Shown one piece after another: positions 1-8,170 of a DNA stretch of 64,000 nt (the first letter of the stretch is position 1; the number at the start of each line of letters is the position of its first letter). Position numbers and translations under genes: made by a program. Origin of the DNA: CAYTXJ01 sp965613025 (GTDB lineage: Bacteria; Desulfobacterota; DSM-4660; Desulfatiglandales; JALVMZ01); the NCBI GenBank assembly GCA_965613025.1, contig CBFDUE010000002.1, positions 1 through 64,000 of the forward strand, written 5' to 3'. Below the pieces are notes generated by a model. The model was not told the origin of the DNA, did not search any database, and saw only the letters and a program-made list of their open reading frames with translations.

Positions 1-77
1 CTTAGATTTTATACTATTTTCATCAAATGTTAAAATGGGTTATCTCAAGATATAAGGCCTGTGCTATGATTTAAGGT

Positions 78-983
78 ATGCTTTTTGAAGAGTATAAATT
101 TATTTGCACCATAAAGACCGAAGCCCATATGGACACCTTTAAGGGCTCAAACTTAAGGAGTGCATTTGGTTATGCACTCAGGCAGGTGGTCTGTATATTC
201 AAAAAAAGGGAATGCCACACCTGCACTTTAAAACAGAGGTGTCTTTACCATACCTTCTTTGGAGATGAAATTACTCCTCACCCCTATATCTTAGTTCCAC
301 CAAGAAATTTCAAATCCTATATCCCTGAATCCTCACCCTTTGAATTTACTCTAATCCTCTTTGGAAAGGTCAACTATGAGCTTCCATACCTTATATATGC
401 CATAAAGAGGATGGGGGAGATAGGTATAGGCAGAAAGGTAAGGGGAAAGAGAGGGAAATTTCAGATAGATGACATCTTAGTAAAAGAAAAGTCTATCTAT
501 GACAGTTCAAAAGGCATCATAGATCTACGGAAAGAGCCTCAAGATATCCATCTTGCCCCACCCCCCACTCCCTCTGATTCCCCTAAGGAGATAAAGGTAG
601 AGCTTGTAACCCCCCTCAGGGTGAAACACAGAAACCACTTTGCAGATTCTCTGCCCTTTCATCTATTGGCCAGGGCAATGCTTCGCAGAATATCAACTTT
701 AATGAAGAGGTTTGGAAAAGGAGAGCCCAAACTGAATTATGCAAAGCTCATTGAAAAGGCACATAAGATAAAGACAAGGCATACAGAGATATACTGGTAT
801 GACTGGAGGCGTTACTCATCAAGGCAAAGAAGTAACATGTATATGGGGGGAATGATGGGATCTATAATATATAGTGGTGATCTGCGAGAATATATCCCTC
901 TTTTGGAATTTTCCTCAAAGGTGCATATTGGCAAACAGACCACCTTTGGACTTGGAAAGATCCATTGGGAGCCTTTATCATGA
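78..983 (+). CDS. cas6: CRISPR pre-crRNA endoribonuclease Cas6
   Basis: Predicted RAMP-fold endoribonuclease that cuts CRISPR precursor RNA within the repeats. The 301-aa length and C-terminal architecture fit Cas6: the stretch from about residue 245 carries a YSSRQ...GGMMG.I.YSGDL pattern, followed by a glycine-rich GKQTTFGLGK loop near residue 285. Four cysteines (C39, C46, C49, C55) near the N-terminus form a possible metal site, as in several thermophile Cas6 proteins. The start at 78 lies seven bases after a TATGAT box, with only a poor AAGG upstream. The stop overlaps the next gene in ATGA, so the two are translationally coupled. No repeat array is present in the window; the rest of the locus presumably lies upstream. 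Confidence 0.85.
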   Translation: MLFEEYKFICTIKTEAHMDTFKGSNLRSAFGYALRQVVCIFKKRECHTCTLKQRCLYHTFFGDEITPHPYILVPPRNFKSYIPESSPFEFTLILFGKVNYELPYLIYAIKRMGEIGIGRKVRGKRGKFQIDDILVKEKSIYDSSKGIIDLRKEPQDIHLAPPPTPSDSPKEIKVELVTPLRVKHRNHFADSLPFHLLARAMLRRISTLMKRFGKGEPKLNYAKLIEKAHKIKTRHTEIYWYDWRRYSSRQRSNMYMGGMMGSIIYSGDLREYIPLLEFSSKVHIGKQTTFGLGKIHWEPLS

Positions 984-2104
984 AAAGAAAGAGGCATATC
1001 CTCCTTGCTGTTACAGGATTAAACCCACAGGTCATAACCGAAACCCTCTATGCCCTGTATCTAAACTCTATCTGGGTTGATGAGATTCACATAATCACCA
1101 CAAGAAGGGGAAAAGAAAAGATTCATGCTGATCTCTTAGCAGATGGCACAGGCCAATTCTATAAATTTTTAGAGGAATATGAGATTGACCCCAAGGGAAT
1201 ACTATTCAATAGAGACACAATCTATGTAATAAGGGACGAAAACGGGGTGGAGATTTCGGACATCTCCACTGAGGCCGATAATGAATCCCTTTTAAGGCTC
1301 TGTCTTGAAGTAACCTTTCATCTAACAAGTTCTCCATCAAACAGGATCTTCTTTTCCGTTGCAGGCGGTAGAAAGACCATGAGCTCCTGTCTTACATTTG
1401 CAGCCCAGATGTATGGAAGGCCATGTGATAGGATCTATCATGTATTGGTATCACCTGAATTTGAAAGCAATAGGGACTTTTTCTTTCCTCCAAAGATATC
1501 TCGCACCATTAGATTAATTGATGAAAAAGGCCAGCCCTATTTTAAGGAGACCCGTTATGCCCAGGTTAATCTGATACATATTCCATTTGTATCATTAAGG
1601 GATAGAATCTCAGAAAATAACCTGAAGAACCCTCAAGACCCTGCAAGCCTGATGCTCTCAGTGGTTAGAGAAGAAAAAGAGCTCCTCGTGGTAAATATCG
1701 CAGAAAAGAAGCTCATATATAAGACCATTGAACTGGATTTAATGCCTGCCTGGATGGCACTATACGCCTTTTTTATTGAAATAAAAAAGGCATGCAATAA
1801 AGAGAGGCAAAATTGCATAAATTGCACAGAGTGCTATTTAGATATCCAAAGCATCTTTAAGATGCAAGACCAGATAAAAAGAATATATAACAGTATTACC
1901 AAACCAGATACAAGGCTAAGTGATACGGGTATATTGAATCTTAATTCAGAAAACTTCAATGTGTACAAATCAAAGATAAAAAAGGCCATCTTAAGTCGTT
2001 TTGGCCCCTATGCCCTGAGAGATCTGGAGATATCCTCAATTGGGAAGAGACCCAACACACGTTATGGAATCAGATTTTCAAAGGAAAAGATTCAACTTAT
2101 TTAA
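980..2104 (+). CDS. CARF-domain CRISPR accessory protein, NE0113/Csm6 family
   Basis: Probable sensor of cyclic oligoadenylate made by a type III CRISPR complex. The N-terminus (LLAVTGLNPQVITETLYAL) and the AGGRKTMS signature near residue 135 are hallmarks of the NE0113-type CARF family, sometimes named ring nuclease Csm6. The C-terminal half holds a CxxC...C cluster (NCINCTEC, about residue 280) and ends in a winged-helix-like segment. No R-x4-6-H HEPN active site is visible, so a classical Csm6 RNase activity is not supported; a ring nuclease or regulator is likelier. The ATG at 980 overlaps the cas6 stop (ATGA) and is preferred over a TTG at 965. Length is 374 aa. Confidence 0.8.
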   Translation: MKRKRHILLAVTGLNPQVITETLYALYLNSIWVDEIHIITTRRGKEKIHADLLADGTGQFYKFLEEYEIDPKGILFNRDTIYVIRDENGVEISDISTEADNESLLRLCLEVTFHLTSSPSNRIFFSVAGGRKTMSSCLTFAAQMYGRPCDRIYHVLVSPEFESNRDFFFPPKISRTIRLIDEKGQPYFKETRYAQVNLIHIPFVSLRDRISENNLKNPQDPASLMLSVVREEKELLVVNIAEKKLIYKTIELDLMPAWMALYAFFIEIKKACNKERQNCINCTECYLDIQSIFKMQDQIKRIYNSITKPDTRLSDTGILNLNSENFNVYKSKIKKAILSRFGPYALRDLEISSIGKRPNTRYGIRFSKEKIQLI

Positions 2105-2111
2105 TTTTTTC

Positions 2112-2140
2112 TTGACAATCTGTTCTGAGTTTTGCATTTT
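2112..2140 (+). promoter_or_regulatory. candidate trp promoter
   Basis: A perfect TTGACA at 2112-2117 is followed after 17 bases by CATTTT (2135-2140), preceded by TG as in extended -10 boxes. Transcription from about 2147 would give a leader starting just ahead of the leader peptide. The -35 is strong and the -10 weak. Confidence 0.5.
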
Positions 2141-2173
2141 AAAAAATAATTTTATTTGTAGAAAGGAAAGTTT

Positions 2174-2239
2174 GTGAAGCACGGATTATCACATTACTGG
2201 TGGTGGAACATGGGAAGGGAGGTGATCCCACCGGGGTAA
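2174..2239 (+). CDS. trpL: trp operon leader peptide (three consecutive Trp codons)
   Basis: A 21-residue ORF with a GTG start at 2174, preceded by an AAAGGAAAG ribosome site and ending in TAA at 2237-2239. It contains HYWWWN: TGG-TGG-TGG at 2198-2206. Three adjacent tryptophan codons in a short ORF directly ahead of alternative hairpins and trpE are the hallmark of ribosome-mediated attenuation. A ribosome stalled there for lack of charged tRNA-Trp would cover RNA segment 1 (2197-2203) and free segment 2 (2224-2234). Confidence 0.88.
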   Translation: MKHGLSHYWWWNMGREVIPPG

Positions 2240-2270
2240 TTTAACAATATGGCCAAAGAACCGTGGGATC
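2224..2270 (+). promoter_or_regulatory. trp antiterminator (segments 2:3)
   Basis: GATCCCAC at 2224-2231 is the exact reverse complement of GTGGGATC at 2263-2270, giving an 8-bp antiterminator that extends by two pairs after one bulge. Segment 2 can instead pair with CTGGTGG (2197-2203) over the Trp codons, and segment 3 can instead form terminator 1. This is the classical 1:2, 2:3, 3:4 switch. Confidence 0.82.
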
Positions 2271-2299
2271 GCCTCTCAAGGCCCCACGGTTCTTTTTTT
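2255..2299 (+). terminator. trp attenuator, terminator 1
   Basis: Intrinsic terminator: the stem 2255-2267 (containing AAGAACCGTGGG) pairs with 2283-2295 (CCCACGGTTCTT) over 13 base pairs with a 15-base loop, and runs into an uninterrupted T tract to 2299. Its left arm overlaps the antiterminator. Confidence 0.85.
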
Positions 2300-2307
2300 A
2301 TTATCAC

Positions 2308-2345
2308 AAAGGCCGTGGGGTAAGAAAACCTCACGGCCTTTTTGG
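2308..2345 (+). terminator. trp attenuator, second tandem terminator
   Basis: A second intrinsic terminator: GGCCGTGGGG (2311-2320) pairs with CCTCACGGCC (2329-2338), extended by three A-T pairs, followed by T's to 2343. It lies between terminator 1 and trpE. Its left arm (2313-2320, CCGTGGGG) is also perfectly complementary to the right arm of terminator 1 (2282-2289, CCCCACGG), so freeing segment 4 could break this hairpin too. Confidence 0.75.
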
Positions 2346-2361
2346 TTTGCTGGAGACAAGG

Positions 2362-3837
2362 ATGAGAATAACACCTTTATTGGATGAGTTTAAGATACTG
2401 GCAACCCAGGGTAACCTCATTTCACTTCACTGTGAGTTGCTGGCCGATACCGAGACTCCTGTCTCTGCATATCTTAAACTAAGAAGGAATATCAACTCAT
2501 TTTCATTTCTCCTTGAAAGTGCAGAATTTGGAAGGACCTGGGGGAGATACAGCTTTATAGGGTGGGATCCCTTTTTATTGGTCTTCATCTATCCGGAAAG
2601 GACCAAGGTGTTTAATGGCTATATCAAGGCCGATTTGAGCGGCCATGACCCAATAGAAGTTTTAAGACAACTTAGCCGTGAGATTGTCCCGGTTGGGTTG
2701 GGGGCGGAGCTTCCCTTTCAAGGTGGCCTTGTAGGTTATTTCAACTATGATTTTGTACGGAGAATAGAGAATCTTCCAGGTCTTTGTCCTTATAACGAGG
2801 GGTTCCCAGAGGGAGTTTTCATGGCTCCTCGTAGGATTGTGGTATTTGATCATCTCACACACAAAGTAATGGTCATACATCAGGTTTATCTCAGGGAAGA
2901 CGAGGATCTTGAAGGCCAATATGCTTTAGCGGCTGAAAGGATTGCAAGTACAATAAGGGATCTTCAGCAATCCATGTTAGCACATGAAGATACCTGGATT
3001 AAGATATCTCCGCTTTTTCCCAATATGGAAAAGCCTCAGTTTGAACAAATCGTCCGGCGTGCAAAAAGATATATAGAGGAAGGAGAAGTGATTCAAGTAG
3101 TACTATCCCAAAGACTCTCTGGCAAGGCAAGGGGTGATAGTTTCACTCTGTATCGTAGACTCAGAAGCCTTAATCCTTCGCCATATATGTTTTATCTCGA
3201 TTTCGGTAAGACCAAGCTGATCGGCTCCTCACCCGAAGTTTTGGTTCGTCTTAAGGGAGACACCCTCAAGGTTCGTCCCATTGCAGGGACCAGGCCAAGG
3301 GGAAAGTCAGAGGAAGAAGACAGACTCTTAGAGCGAGAACTTTTGGCAGATGAGAAGGAACGCGCAGAGCATGTAATGCTGGTGGACTTAGGAAGAAATG
3401 ACGTGGGAAAGGTGGCAGTGCCTGGCAGTGTCAAGGTAAATAGATTTATGGAAGTGGAGCGCTACTCACATGTCATGCACCTTGTCTCAGATATTGAAGG
3501 AAGACTCAGGCCTGATAGGGACTGCTTTGATGCGTTCATAGCCACCTTTCCTGCAGGCACTGTTACAGGGGCACCTAAGGTAAGGGCAATGGAGATCATA
3601 AGTGAGCTTGAAGCCACCCCCCGCGGGCCATACGCAGGAGCGGTCGGATACTTTGCCTTTAATGGAGATATGGATTTCTGTATCACCATCAGGACGATCG
3701 TCTTGATGGGGGAGCTTTTGTGGGTTCAGGCAGGAGCTGGTATTGTATATGACTCCATTCCTGAAAGGGAATATGAAGAGACCCTTAGAAAGGCAAGAGC
3801 GCTTATTAAGGCCATGGAGGAGCCTGAATGGGAATGA
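2362..3837 (+). CDS. trpE: anthranilate synthase component I
   Basis: Converts chorismate plus ammonia to anthranilate, the first step of tryptophan synthesis, as a complex with TrpG. The 491-aa length is normal. Visible signatures are the N-terminal LLES element used for tryptophan feedback binding, IAGTRPRG, and the chorismate-binding FPAGTVTGAPKVRAMEII block. The ATG at 2362 follows a GGAG ribosome site at 2352-2355 and directly follows the attenuator; an upstream in-frame start at 2263 would run through the terminators and is rejected. First gene of trpEGDCFBA; the stop overlaps trpG. Confidence 0.96.
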   Translation: MRITPLLDEFKILATQGNLISLHCELLADTETPVSAYLKLRRNINSFSFLLESAEFGRTWGRYSFIGWDPFLLVFIYPERTKVFNGYIKADLSGHDPIEVLRQLSREIVPVGLGAELPFQGGLVGYFNYDFVRRIENLPGLCPYNEGFPEGVFMAPRRIVVFDHLTHKVMVIHQVYLREDEDLEGQYALAAERIASTIRDLQQSMLAHEDTWIKISPLFPNMEKPQFEQIVRRAKRYIEEGEVIQVVLSQRLSGKARGDSFTLYRRLRSLNPSPYMFYLDFGKTKLIGSSPEVLVRLKGDTLKVRPIAGTRPRGKSEEEDRLLERELLADEKERAEHVMLVDLGRNDVGKVAVPGSVKVNRFMEVERYSHVMHLVSDIEGRLRPDRDCFDAFIATFPAGTVTGAPKVRAMEIISELEATPRGPYAGAVGYFAFNGDMDFCITIRTIVLMGELLWVQAGAGIVYDSIPEREYEETLRKARALIKAMEEPEWE

Positions 3838-4424
3838 TCCTTGTAATCGACAATTATGACTCCTTTACGTTTAACCTTGTGCAGATGCTTGAGGCACTTG
3901 GGTGTGATGTGCAGGTATGGCGTAATGACAAAATAGGTATCAGAGATATCGAGGAGCTCTCTCCCTCAGCCATAATAATTTCGCCAGGTCCAGGCAGAGC
4001 TGAAAGAGCAGGGATAAGTTTAAAGGTGATAAGGCGCTTTGCTCAAGAGATTCCAATCCTTGGGGTGTGCCTTGGTCACCAGGCCATAACCATCGCCTTT
4101 GGCGGCAAGGTAGTAAGGGCTCCTCGTATCATGCATGGTAAGACCTCTGCTATCAGCCACGATGGGGAAGGTATCTTTGAAGGGCTGCCCGATCCATTCA
4201 AAGCAGTTCGGTATCATTCCCTTATTGTAGACAGTCATAATTTTCCTTCTGAACTTGTTATAAGCGCATGGACTGAATATGGAGAGGTTATGGGAATCAG
4301 ACATATAAGGAACCCCACTTATGGTGTGCAGTTTCATCCTGAATCCATATTGACAAGGGAAGGGGAACGGATGCTGAAAAACTTTGTTGTTCAAAACAAC
4401 ATAAAACACACTAACCTCAGGTAG
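3828..4424 (+). CDS. trpG: anthranilate synthase component II, glutamine amidotransferase
   Basis: Class I glutamine amidotransferase feeding ammonia to TrpE. The catalytic triad is visible: Cys in GVCLGHQ and His-Glu in VQFHPES. The protein (198 aa) ends after the amidotransferase domain, so it is not fused to TrpD. Two starts are possible: ATG at 3828, five bases after GGAGGAG, or ATG at 3834, which overlaps the trpE stop as ATGA and gives the usual MILVIDNYDSFT beginning. Either implies translational coupling. PabA use in folate synthesis is possible, but the position says trp. Confidence 0.95.
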   Translation: MGMILVIDNYDSFTFNLVQMLEALGCDVQVWRNDKIGIRDIEELSPSAIIISPGPGRAERAGISLKVIRRFAQEIPILGVCLGHQAITIAFGGKVVRAPRIMHGKTSAISHDGEGIFEGLPDPFKAVRYHSLIVDSHNFPSELVISAWTEYGEVMGIRHIRNPTYGVQFHPESILTREGERMLKNFVVQNNIKHTNLR

Positions 4425-4439
4425 AGGAGGGAGGAGGCG

Positions 4440-5519
4440 ATGATTACGATAAAGGAAGCAATCTCAAAAGTTGTAAACGGGCATGATCTTACCGAAGGTG
4501 AGATGAGCCATGTTATGGAGGATATCATGTCGGGACGGGCAAGCCCTGCCCAAATCGGGGCCTTTATAACGGCGCTCAGGATGAAGGGAGAGACGGTGGA
4601 TGAGATTGCAGGGGCAGCTAAGGTGATGAGGGCAAAAGCCAAGAAGGTGAGAGTGAGAAATCGGCTATTGAGCATTGATCGAGATGAGATTAATGAGGAG
4701 ACAATTCTGGATACATGTGGTACAGGTGGGGATGGTGCCAACACCTTCAATGTATCAACTGTCACAGCATTTGTTGCAGCAGGAGGTGGAGTGAAGGTGG
4801 CAAAGCATGGAAACCGTGCCGTATCGAGCAGGTGTGGCAGTGCAGATGTGCTGGAGCATCTTGGTGTTAAGCTGGACATAAATGTATCTGCTGTAGAGCA
4901 ATGCATTCAAGAGATAGGAATAGGGTTCCTGTATGCACCCCTTTATCATGGAGCCATGAAGCATGCGTCAGGGCCACGGCGGGAGATCGGCTTAAGAACC
5001 ATATTCAATCTTCTTGGCCCCCTTACCAACCCTGCAGATGTCACGGTGCAGGTCCTTGGTGTTTACTCACCTGATCTTACTGAAAAGATAGCCAGGGTTC
5101 TTGGAAGAATGGGAACAAGGGAGGCCTTTGTGGTCTGTGGTGAGGGGACCTTTGATGAGATTAGTATATGTGGTCCAACACGGATATCACACCTTAAGGG
5201 AGGAGATGTGGAGAACTTTGAAGTGGTTCCTGAGGAATTTGGGTTTACCCGGGTAGAGCCAGAGAGCATCAAGGGAGGAAATGCCCGGCAAAATGCCCAG
5301 ATCATCCGAGAGATATTGGATGGAGAGCCAGGCCCCAGACGGAATATGGTGCTTCTCAATGCTGCGGCTGCTTTTGTGGCCGCAGGGATGGATAATGATC
5401 TCGTAGAAGGGATAGAAAGGGCAAAAGAGTCCATAGATTCAGGAAAGGCAAAGGAAAAGCTCAACTCATTAGTACGATTTACACAGCAGTGTGGTCACTT
5501 TGTCCGTAAAGAGCTATAG
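4440..5519 (+). CDS. trpD: anthranilate phosphoribosyltransferase
   Basis: Transfers phosphoribose from PRPP to anthranilate. The family signatures CGTGGDGANTFNVST (PRPP and magnesium binding) and KHGNRAVSSRCGSADVLE are present. Length 359 aa, slightly longer than usual because of an extra charged stretch near residue 75. A strong purine-rich ribosome site (GAGGAGGGAGGAGG) precedes the ATG, fourteen bases after trpG. Confidence 0.96.
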   Translation: MITIKEAISKVVNGHDLTEGEMSHVMEDIMSGRASPAQIGAFITALRMKGETVDEIAGAAKVMRAKAKKVRVRNRLLSIDRDEINEETILDTCGTGGDGANTFNVSTVTAFVAAGGGVKVAKHGNRAVSSRCGSADVLEHLGVKLDINVSAVEQCIQEIGIGFLYAPLYHGAMKHASGPRREIGLRTIFNLLGPLTNPADVTVQVLGVYSPDLTEKIARVLGRMGTREAFVVCGEGTFDEISICGPTRISHLKGGDVENFEVVPEEFGFTRVEPESIKGGNARQNAQIIREILDGEPGPRRNMVLLNAAAAFVAAGMDNDLVEGIERAKESIDSGKAKEKLNSLVRFTQQCGHFVRKEL

Positions 5520-5532
5520 AATAGGTTATGGT

Positions 5533-6330
5533 ATGCACAAGCGTTTGAAAGATATACTTGCCCACAAACGACTGGAAGTTCAAAAGTTAAAGCAAAGTGG
5601 GATTATGGTAACTGGCAGTAGCGATATTCCTAAAGTCTGCAATTTTAAAGAGGCCGTTTCAGCACCTGGGAAGGTAAATCTCATAGCTGAGATTAAATTT
5701 GCATCCCCATCAGCAGGCAGAATCCGCAAGGCCAAAGATCCAATTGAGCTTGCCAGGGCATATGAAAGAAATGGAGCTTCCGCTATTTCCCTTGTAACTG
5801 AAAGTTGTTTCTTTGACGGGGATATAGGCCAACTACCTCTCATTAAAAAGGCGGTGGGATTGCCCGTGCTCCGTAAAGACTTTATTATTGATGAGGTCCA
5901 GGTTACCGAGTCCCTACTTTATGGAGCGGATGCAATCTTACTTATTGCGAGGATTCTGAGTGAGGAGCAGCTGAGTTTATTGTTTGAGATGAGTAGGGAT
6001 CTTGGGCTTTCTGCACTGGTAGAGGTGCATGACGAAGAGGATCTTAAACGGGCACTAAACTGTGGGGCTGAGCTAATAGGGATCAACAATCGTGATTTAG
6101 ACACCTTCAAAGTAGATCTGAACACAACCATCAGGCTTGCACCATTAGTGCCTGAGCGTTGCACGGTAGTGAGCGAAAGTGGGATCAACAATACCGACGA
6201 TGTAAAAAGGGTTCTGGATGCTGGCGTAAATGCCATTCTTGTGGGTACTGCGATCATGAAGTCAGAGAATGTGGCCGAAAAGGTGAAGGAACTTGTGACC
6301 GCGGGAGGTCACAACGGTGGTAAGGGTTAA
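5533..6330 (+). CDS. trpC: indole-3-glycerol phosphate synthase
   Basis: Closes the indole ring to give indole-3-glycerol phosphate. A (beta/alpha)8 barrel of 265 aa with the expected elements: IAEIKFASPSAG near residue 55, LRKDFIIDE, LIGINNRDLDTF and VSESGI. The start is placed at ATG 5533 (MHKRLKDILAHK), matching the family N-terminus; a GTG at 5491 inside the end of trpD is an alternative. The ribosome site is weak, so coupling with trpD is likely. It is not fused to trpF, which follows with a 14-base overlap. Confidence 0.93.
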   Translation: MHKRLKDILAHKRLEVQKLKQSGIMVTGSSDIPKVCNFKEAVSAPGKVNLIAEIKFASPSAGRIRKAKDPIELARAYERNGASAISLVTESCFFDGDIGQLPLIKKAVGLPVLRKDFIIDEVQVTESLLYGADAILLIARILSEEQLSLLFEMSRDLGLSALVEVHDEEDLKRALNCGAELIGINNRDLDTFKVDLNTTIRLAPLVPERCTVVSESGINNTDDVKRVLDAGVNAILVGTAIMKSENVAEKVKELVTAGGHNGGKG

Positions 6331-6940
6331 GGTATGCGGCATAACAAACATTGATGATGCTATGATGGCGGTAGAGCTTGGTGCCCATGCCCTGGGTTTT
6401 ATATTTGCCCAAAGTCCAAGGAATATCAACCCTGAAAAGGCCCATGAGATCATCTGCCAGCTTCCGCCCTTTGTTCAAACAGTTGGGGTATTTGTCAATG
6501 AGGATGAAAAGGTGATAAGAGAGATTGTTGAGATGTGTGGTCTTGATCTTGTGCAACTCCATGGGGATGAATCAGTTGAGGTTTGCAGCGGCCTGATGCC
6601 CAGAGTTATAAAAGTGATCAGGGTAAAAGGACGCGCGAGCCTGCTACCTATAGAGCAATACAAAGGAAAAGTAAGGGCATTCCTGCTTGATACCTGGTCA
6701 GCCGAGGCCCATGGGGGCACAGGGAAGGGTTTTGATTGGGGCCTTGCTGTTGAGGCCAAGCAATTTGGCATTCCCATAATTCTATCAGGTGGCCTTAACC
6801 CGGCCAATATCAAGGAGGCAATTGCACGGGTTAAGCCGGTTGCAGTAGATGTTAACAGCGGAGTTGAGGTCAGACCTGGTAAAAAAAGCCTGGCCTTATT
6901 AGAACAATTTTTTAATGAAATTCGAGGAAACAGGGGGTAA
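6317..6940 (+). CDS. trpF: phosphoribosylanthranilate isomerase
   Basis: Amadori rearrangement of N-(5-phosphoribosyl)anthranilate. The 207-aa barrel begins VRVKVCGITN, with the catalytic Cys in KVCGIT and the general acid Asp in LLDTWS. Phosphate-binding LSGGLNP and VDVNSGVE are also present. It starts with GTG at 6317 inside the last codons of trpC, which suggests coupled translation. It ends three bases before trpB. Confidence 0.95.
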   Translation: MVRVKVCGITNIDDAMMAVELGAHALGFIFAQSPRNINPEKAHEIICQLPPFVQTVGVFVNEDEKVIREIVEMCGLDLVQLHGDESVEVCSGLMPRVIKVIRVKGRASLLPIEQYKGKVRAFLLDTWSAEAHGGTGKGFDWGLAVEAKQFGIPIILSGGLNPANIKEAIARVKPVAVDVNSGVEVRPGKKSLALLEQFFNEIRGNRG

Positions 6941-6943
6941 GAG

Positions 6944-8170
6944 GTGACGATATTTAAGGGGCCATATTATGGGAACTATGGTGGTGCATTCATTCCTGAA
7001 GTGCTTTATTCGACGATCAAGGAGCTTGAGGTGGCCTTCAAGGAGGCGAAACAAGACCCTGGGTTTTGGGAGGAATATAGGCAAATTTTGTCTACCTATT
7101 CCTGCAGACCCACTCCTCTTACCTTTGCTGAAAACCTGACGAGGCATTTTGGAACGGCCCGTATCTATATAAAACGTGAAGACCTCAACCACACAGGTGC
7201 CCATAAGCTGAACAACGTAATTGGCCAGGGCCTTTTGACCAAGAGGATGGGAAAGACAAGGGTTATTGCAGAGACGGGAGCAGGTCAGCATGGGGTTGCC
7301 ACTGCCACAATGGCAGCAAGGTTTGGCTTTCGGTGCACGATCTACATGGGTGAAGTTGACGTTCAAAGGCAAAGGCCAAATGTCTTTTGGATGGAGAGAC
7401 TGGGCGCAAAGGTTGTTGCTGTAAAAGATGGCACCAAGATCCTCAAGGATGCCATTAATGAGGCTCTCAGGGACTGGATTACAAATATGGATGACACTCA
7501 CTATGTGCTTGGTACGGCCTGTGGCCCCCACCCTTTTCCGGAAATGGTCTCCTACTTTCAGTCCATCATTGGCAAAGAGGCACGAAGACAGATACTGGAA
7601 GAGATAGGCAGGCTTCCAACCAGAGTGTATGCCTGTGTTGGGGGAGGATCCAATGCCCTTGGTATATTCAGTGGGTTTATAGAAGATCCAGTAGAGCTTG
7701 TAGGGGTAGAGGCAGGGGGAAAAGGACCGGGACAGAATGCCAGCCGCCTTGCATCTGGTGAAGGTAGCCCTGGGGTAGCCCATGGTTACAAGAGTTTTTT
7801 TCTGCAAGATAATGACGGCCAGATGAAACATACCCATAGTGTTGCAGCAGGGCTTGACTATGTTGGGGTATCGCCAATACTGTGTGCTCTTAAGGACTCC
7901 GGGCGGGTTCGATTTGAGGCTGCTACAGACAGCGAGGTGATAGATGCCTTCAGCCTGGTTCTTAAGAAAGAGGGCCTTGCCCCTGCCCTTGAATCTGTCC
8001 ATGCATTTGCTCAGGCATTCAAAGAGATTAATCAGTTGTCTCAAGAAGATGTGGTGCTTATTAATCTTTCTGGAAGAGCAGACAAGGATATTTTTACTGT
8101 AGCAGATGCCCTTGAGGATCCCAAGTGGCAAGAATTTATTAAAGAAAAGGCAAAATCCTATGGAACTTGA
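6944..8170 (+). CDS. trpB: tryptophan synthase beta chain
   Basis: PLP enzyme joining indole and serine. Length 408 aa, TrpB1 type. The Schiff-base lysine lies in HTGAHKLNN, with GAGQHGVATAT and the glycine-rich phosphate loop GGGSNALG downstream. It starts with GTG at 6944 after a GGGGGTAAGAG ribosome site, three bases after trpF. It overlaps trpA by 11 bases, as expected for genes making a complex. Confidence 0.96.
   Translation: MTIFKGPYYGNYGGAFIPEVLYSTIKELEVAFKEAKQDPGFWEEYRQILSTYSCRPTPLTFAENLTRHFGTARIYIKREDLNHTGAHKLNNVIGQGLLTKRMGKTRVIAETGAGQHGVATATMAARFGFRCTIYMGEVDVQRQRPNVFWMERLGAKVVAVKDGTKILKDAINEALRDWITNMDDTHYVLGTACGPHPFPEMVSYFQSIIGKEARRQILEEIGRLPTRVYACVGGGSNALGIFSGFIEDPVELVGVEAGGKGPGQNASRLASGEGSPGVAHGYKSFFLQDNDGQMKHTHSVAAGLDYVGVSPILCALKDSGRVRFEAATDSEVIDAFSLVLKKEGLAPALESVHAFAQAFKEINQLSQEDVVLINLSGRADKDIFTVADALEDPKWQEFIKEKAKSYGT

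Noticed and set aside
1..77. CRISPR array next to cas6
   Set aside because: No repeated units are present in the first 77 bases or elsewhere in the window.
980..2104. HEPN RNase active site in the CARF protein
   Set aside because: No R-x4-6-H motif found in the C-terminal half.
2263..2361. Longer trpE N-terminus starting at 2263
   Set aside because: It would translate both attenuator hairpins, has no family similarity, and the ATG at 2362 has its own ribosome site.
6899..8131. 410-codon minus-strand ORF across trpB
   Set aside because: Antisense shadow of trpB; translation shows no domain, and trpB is certain.
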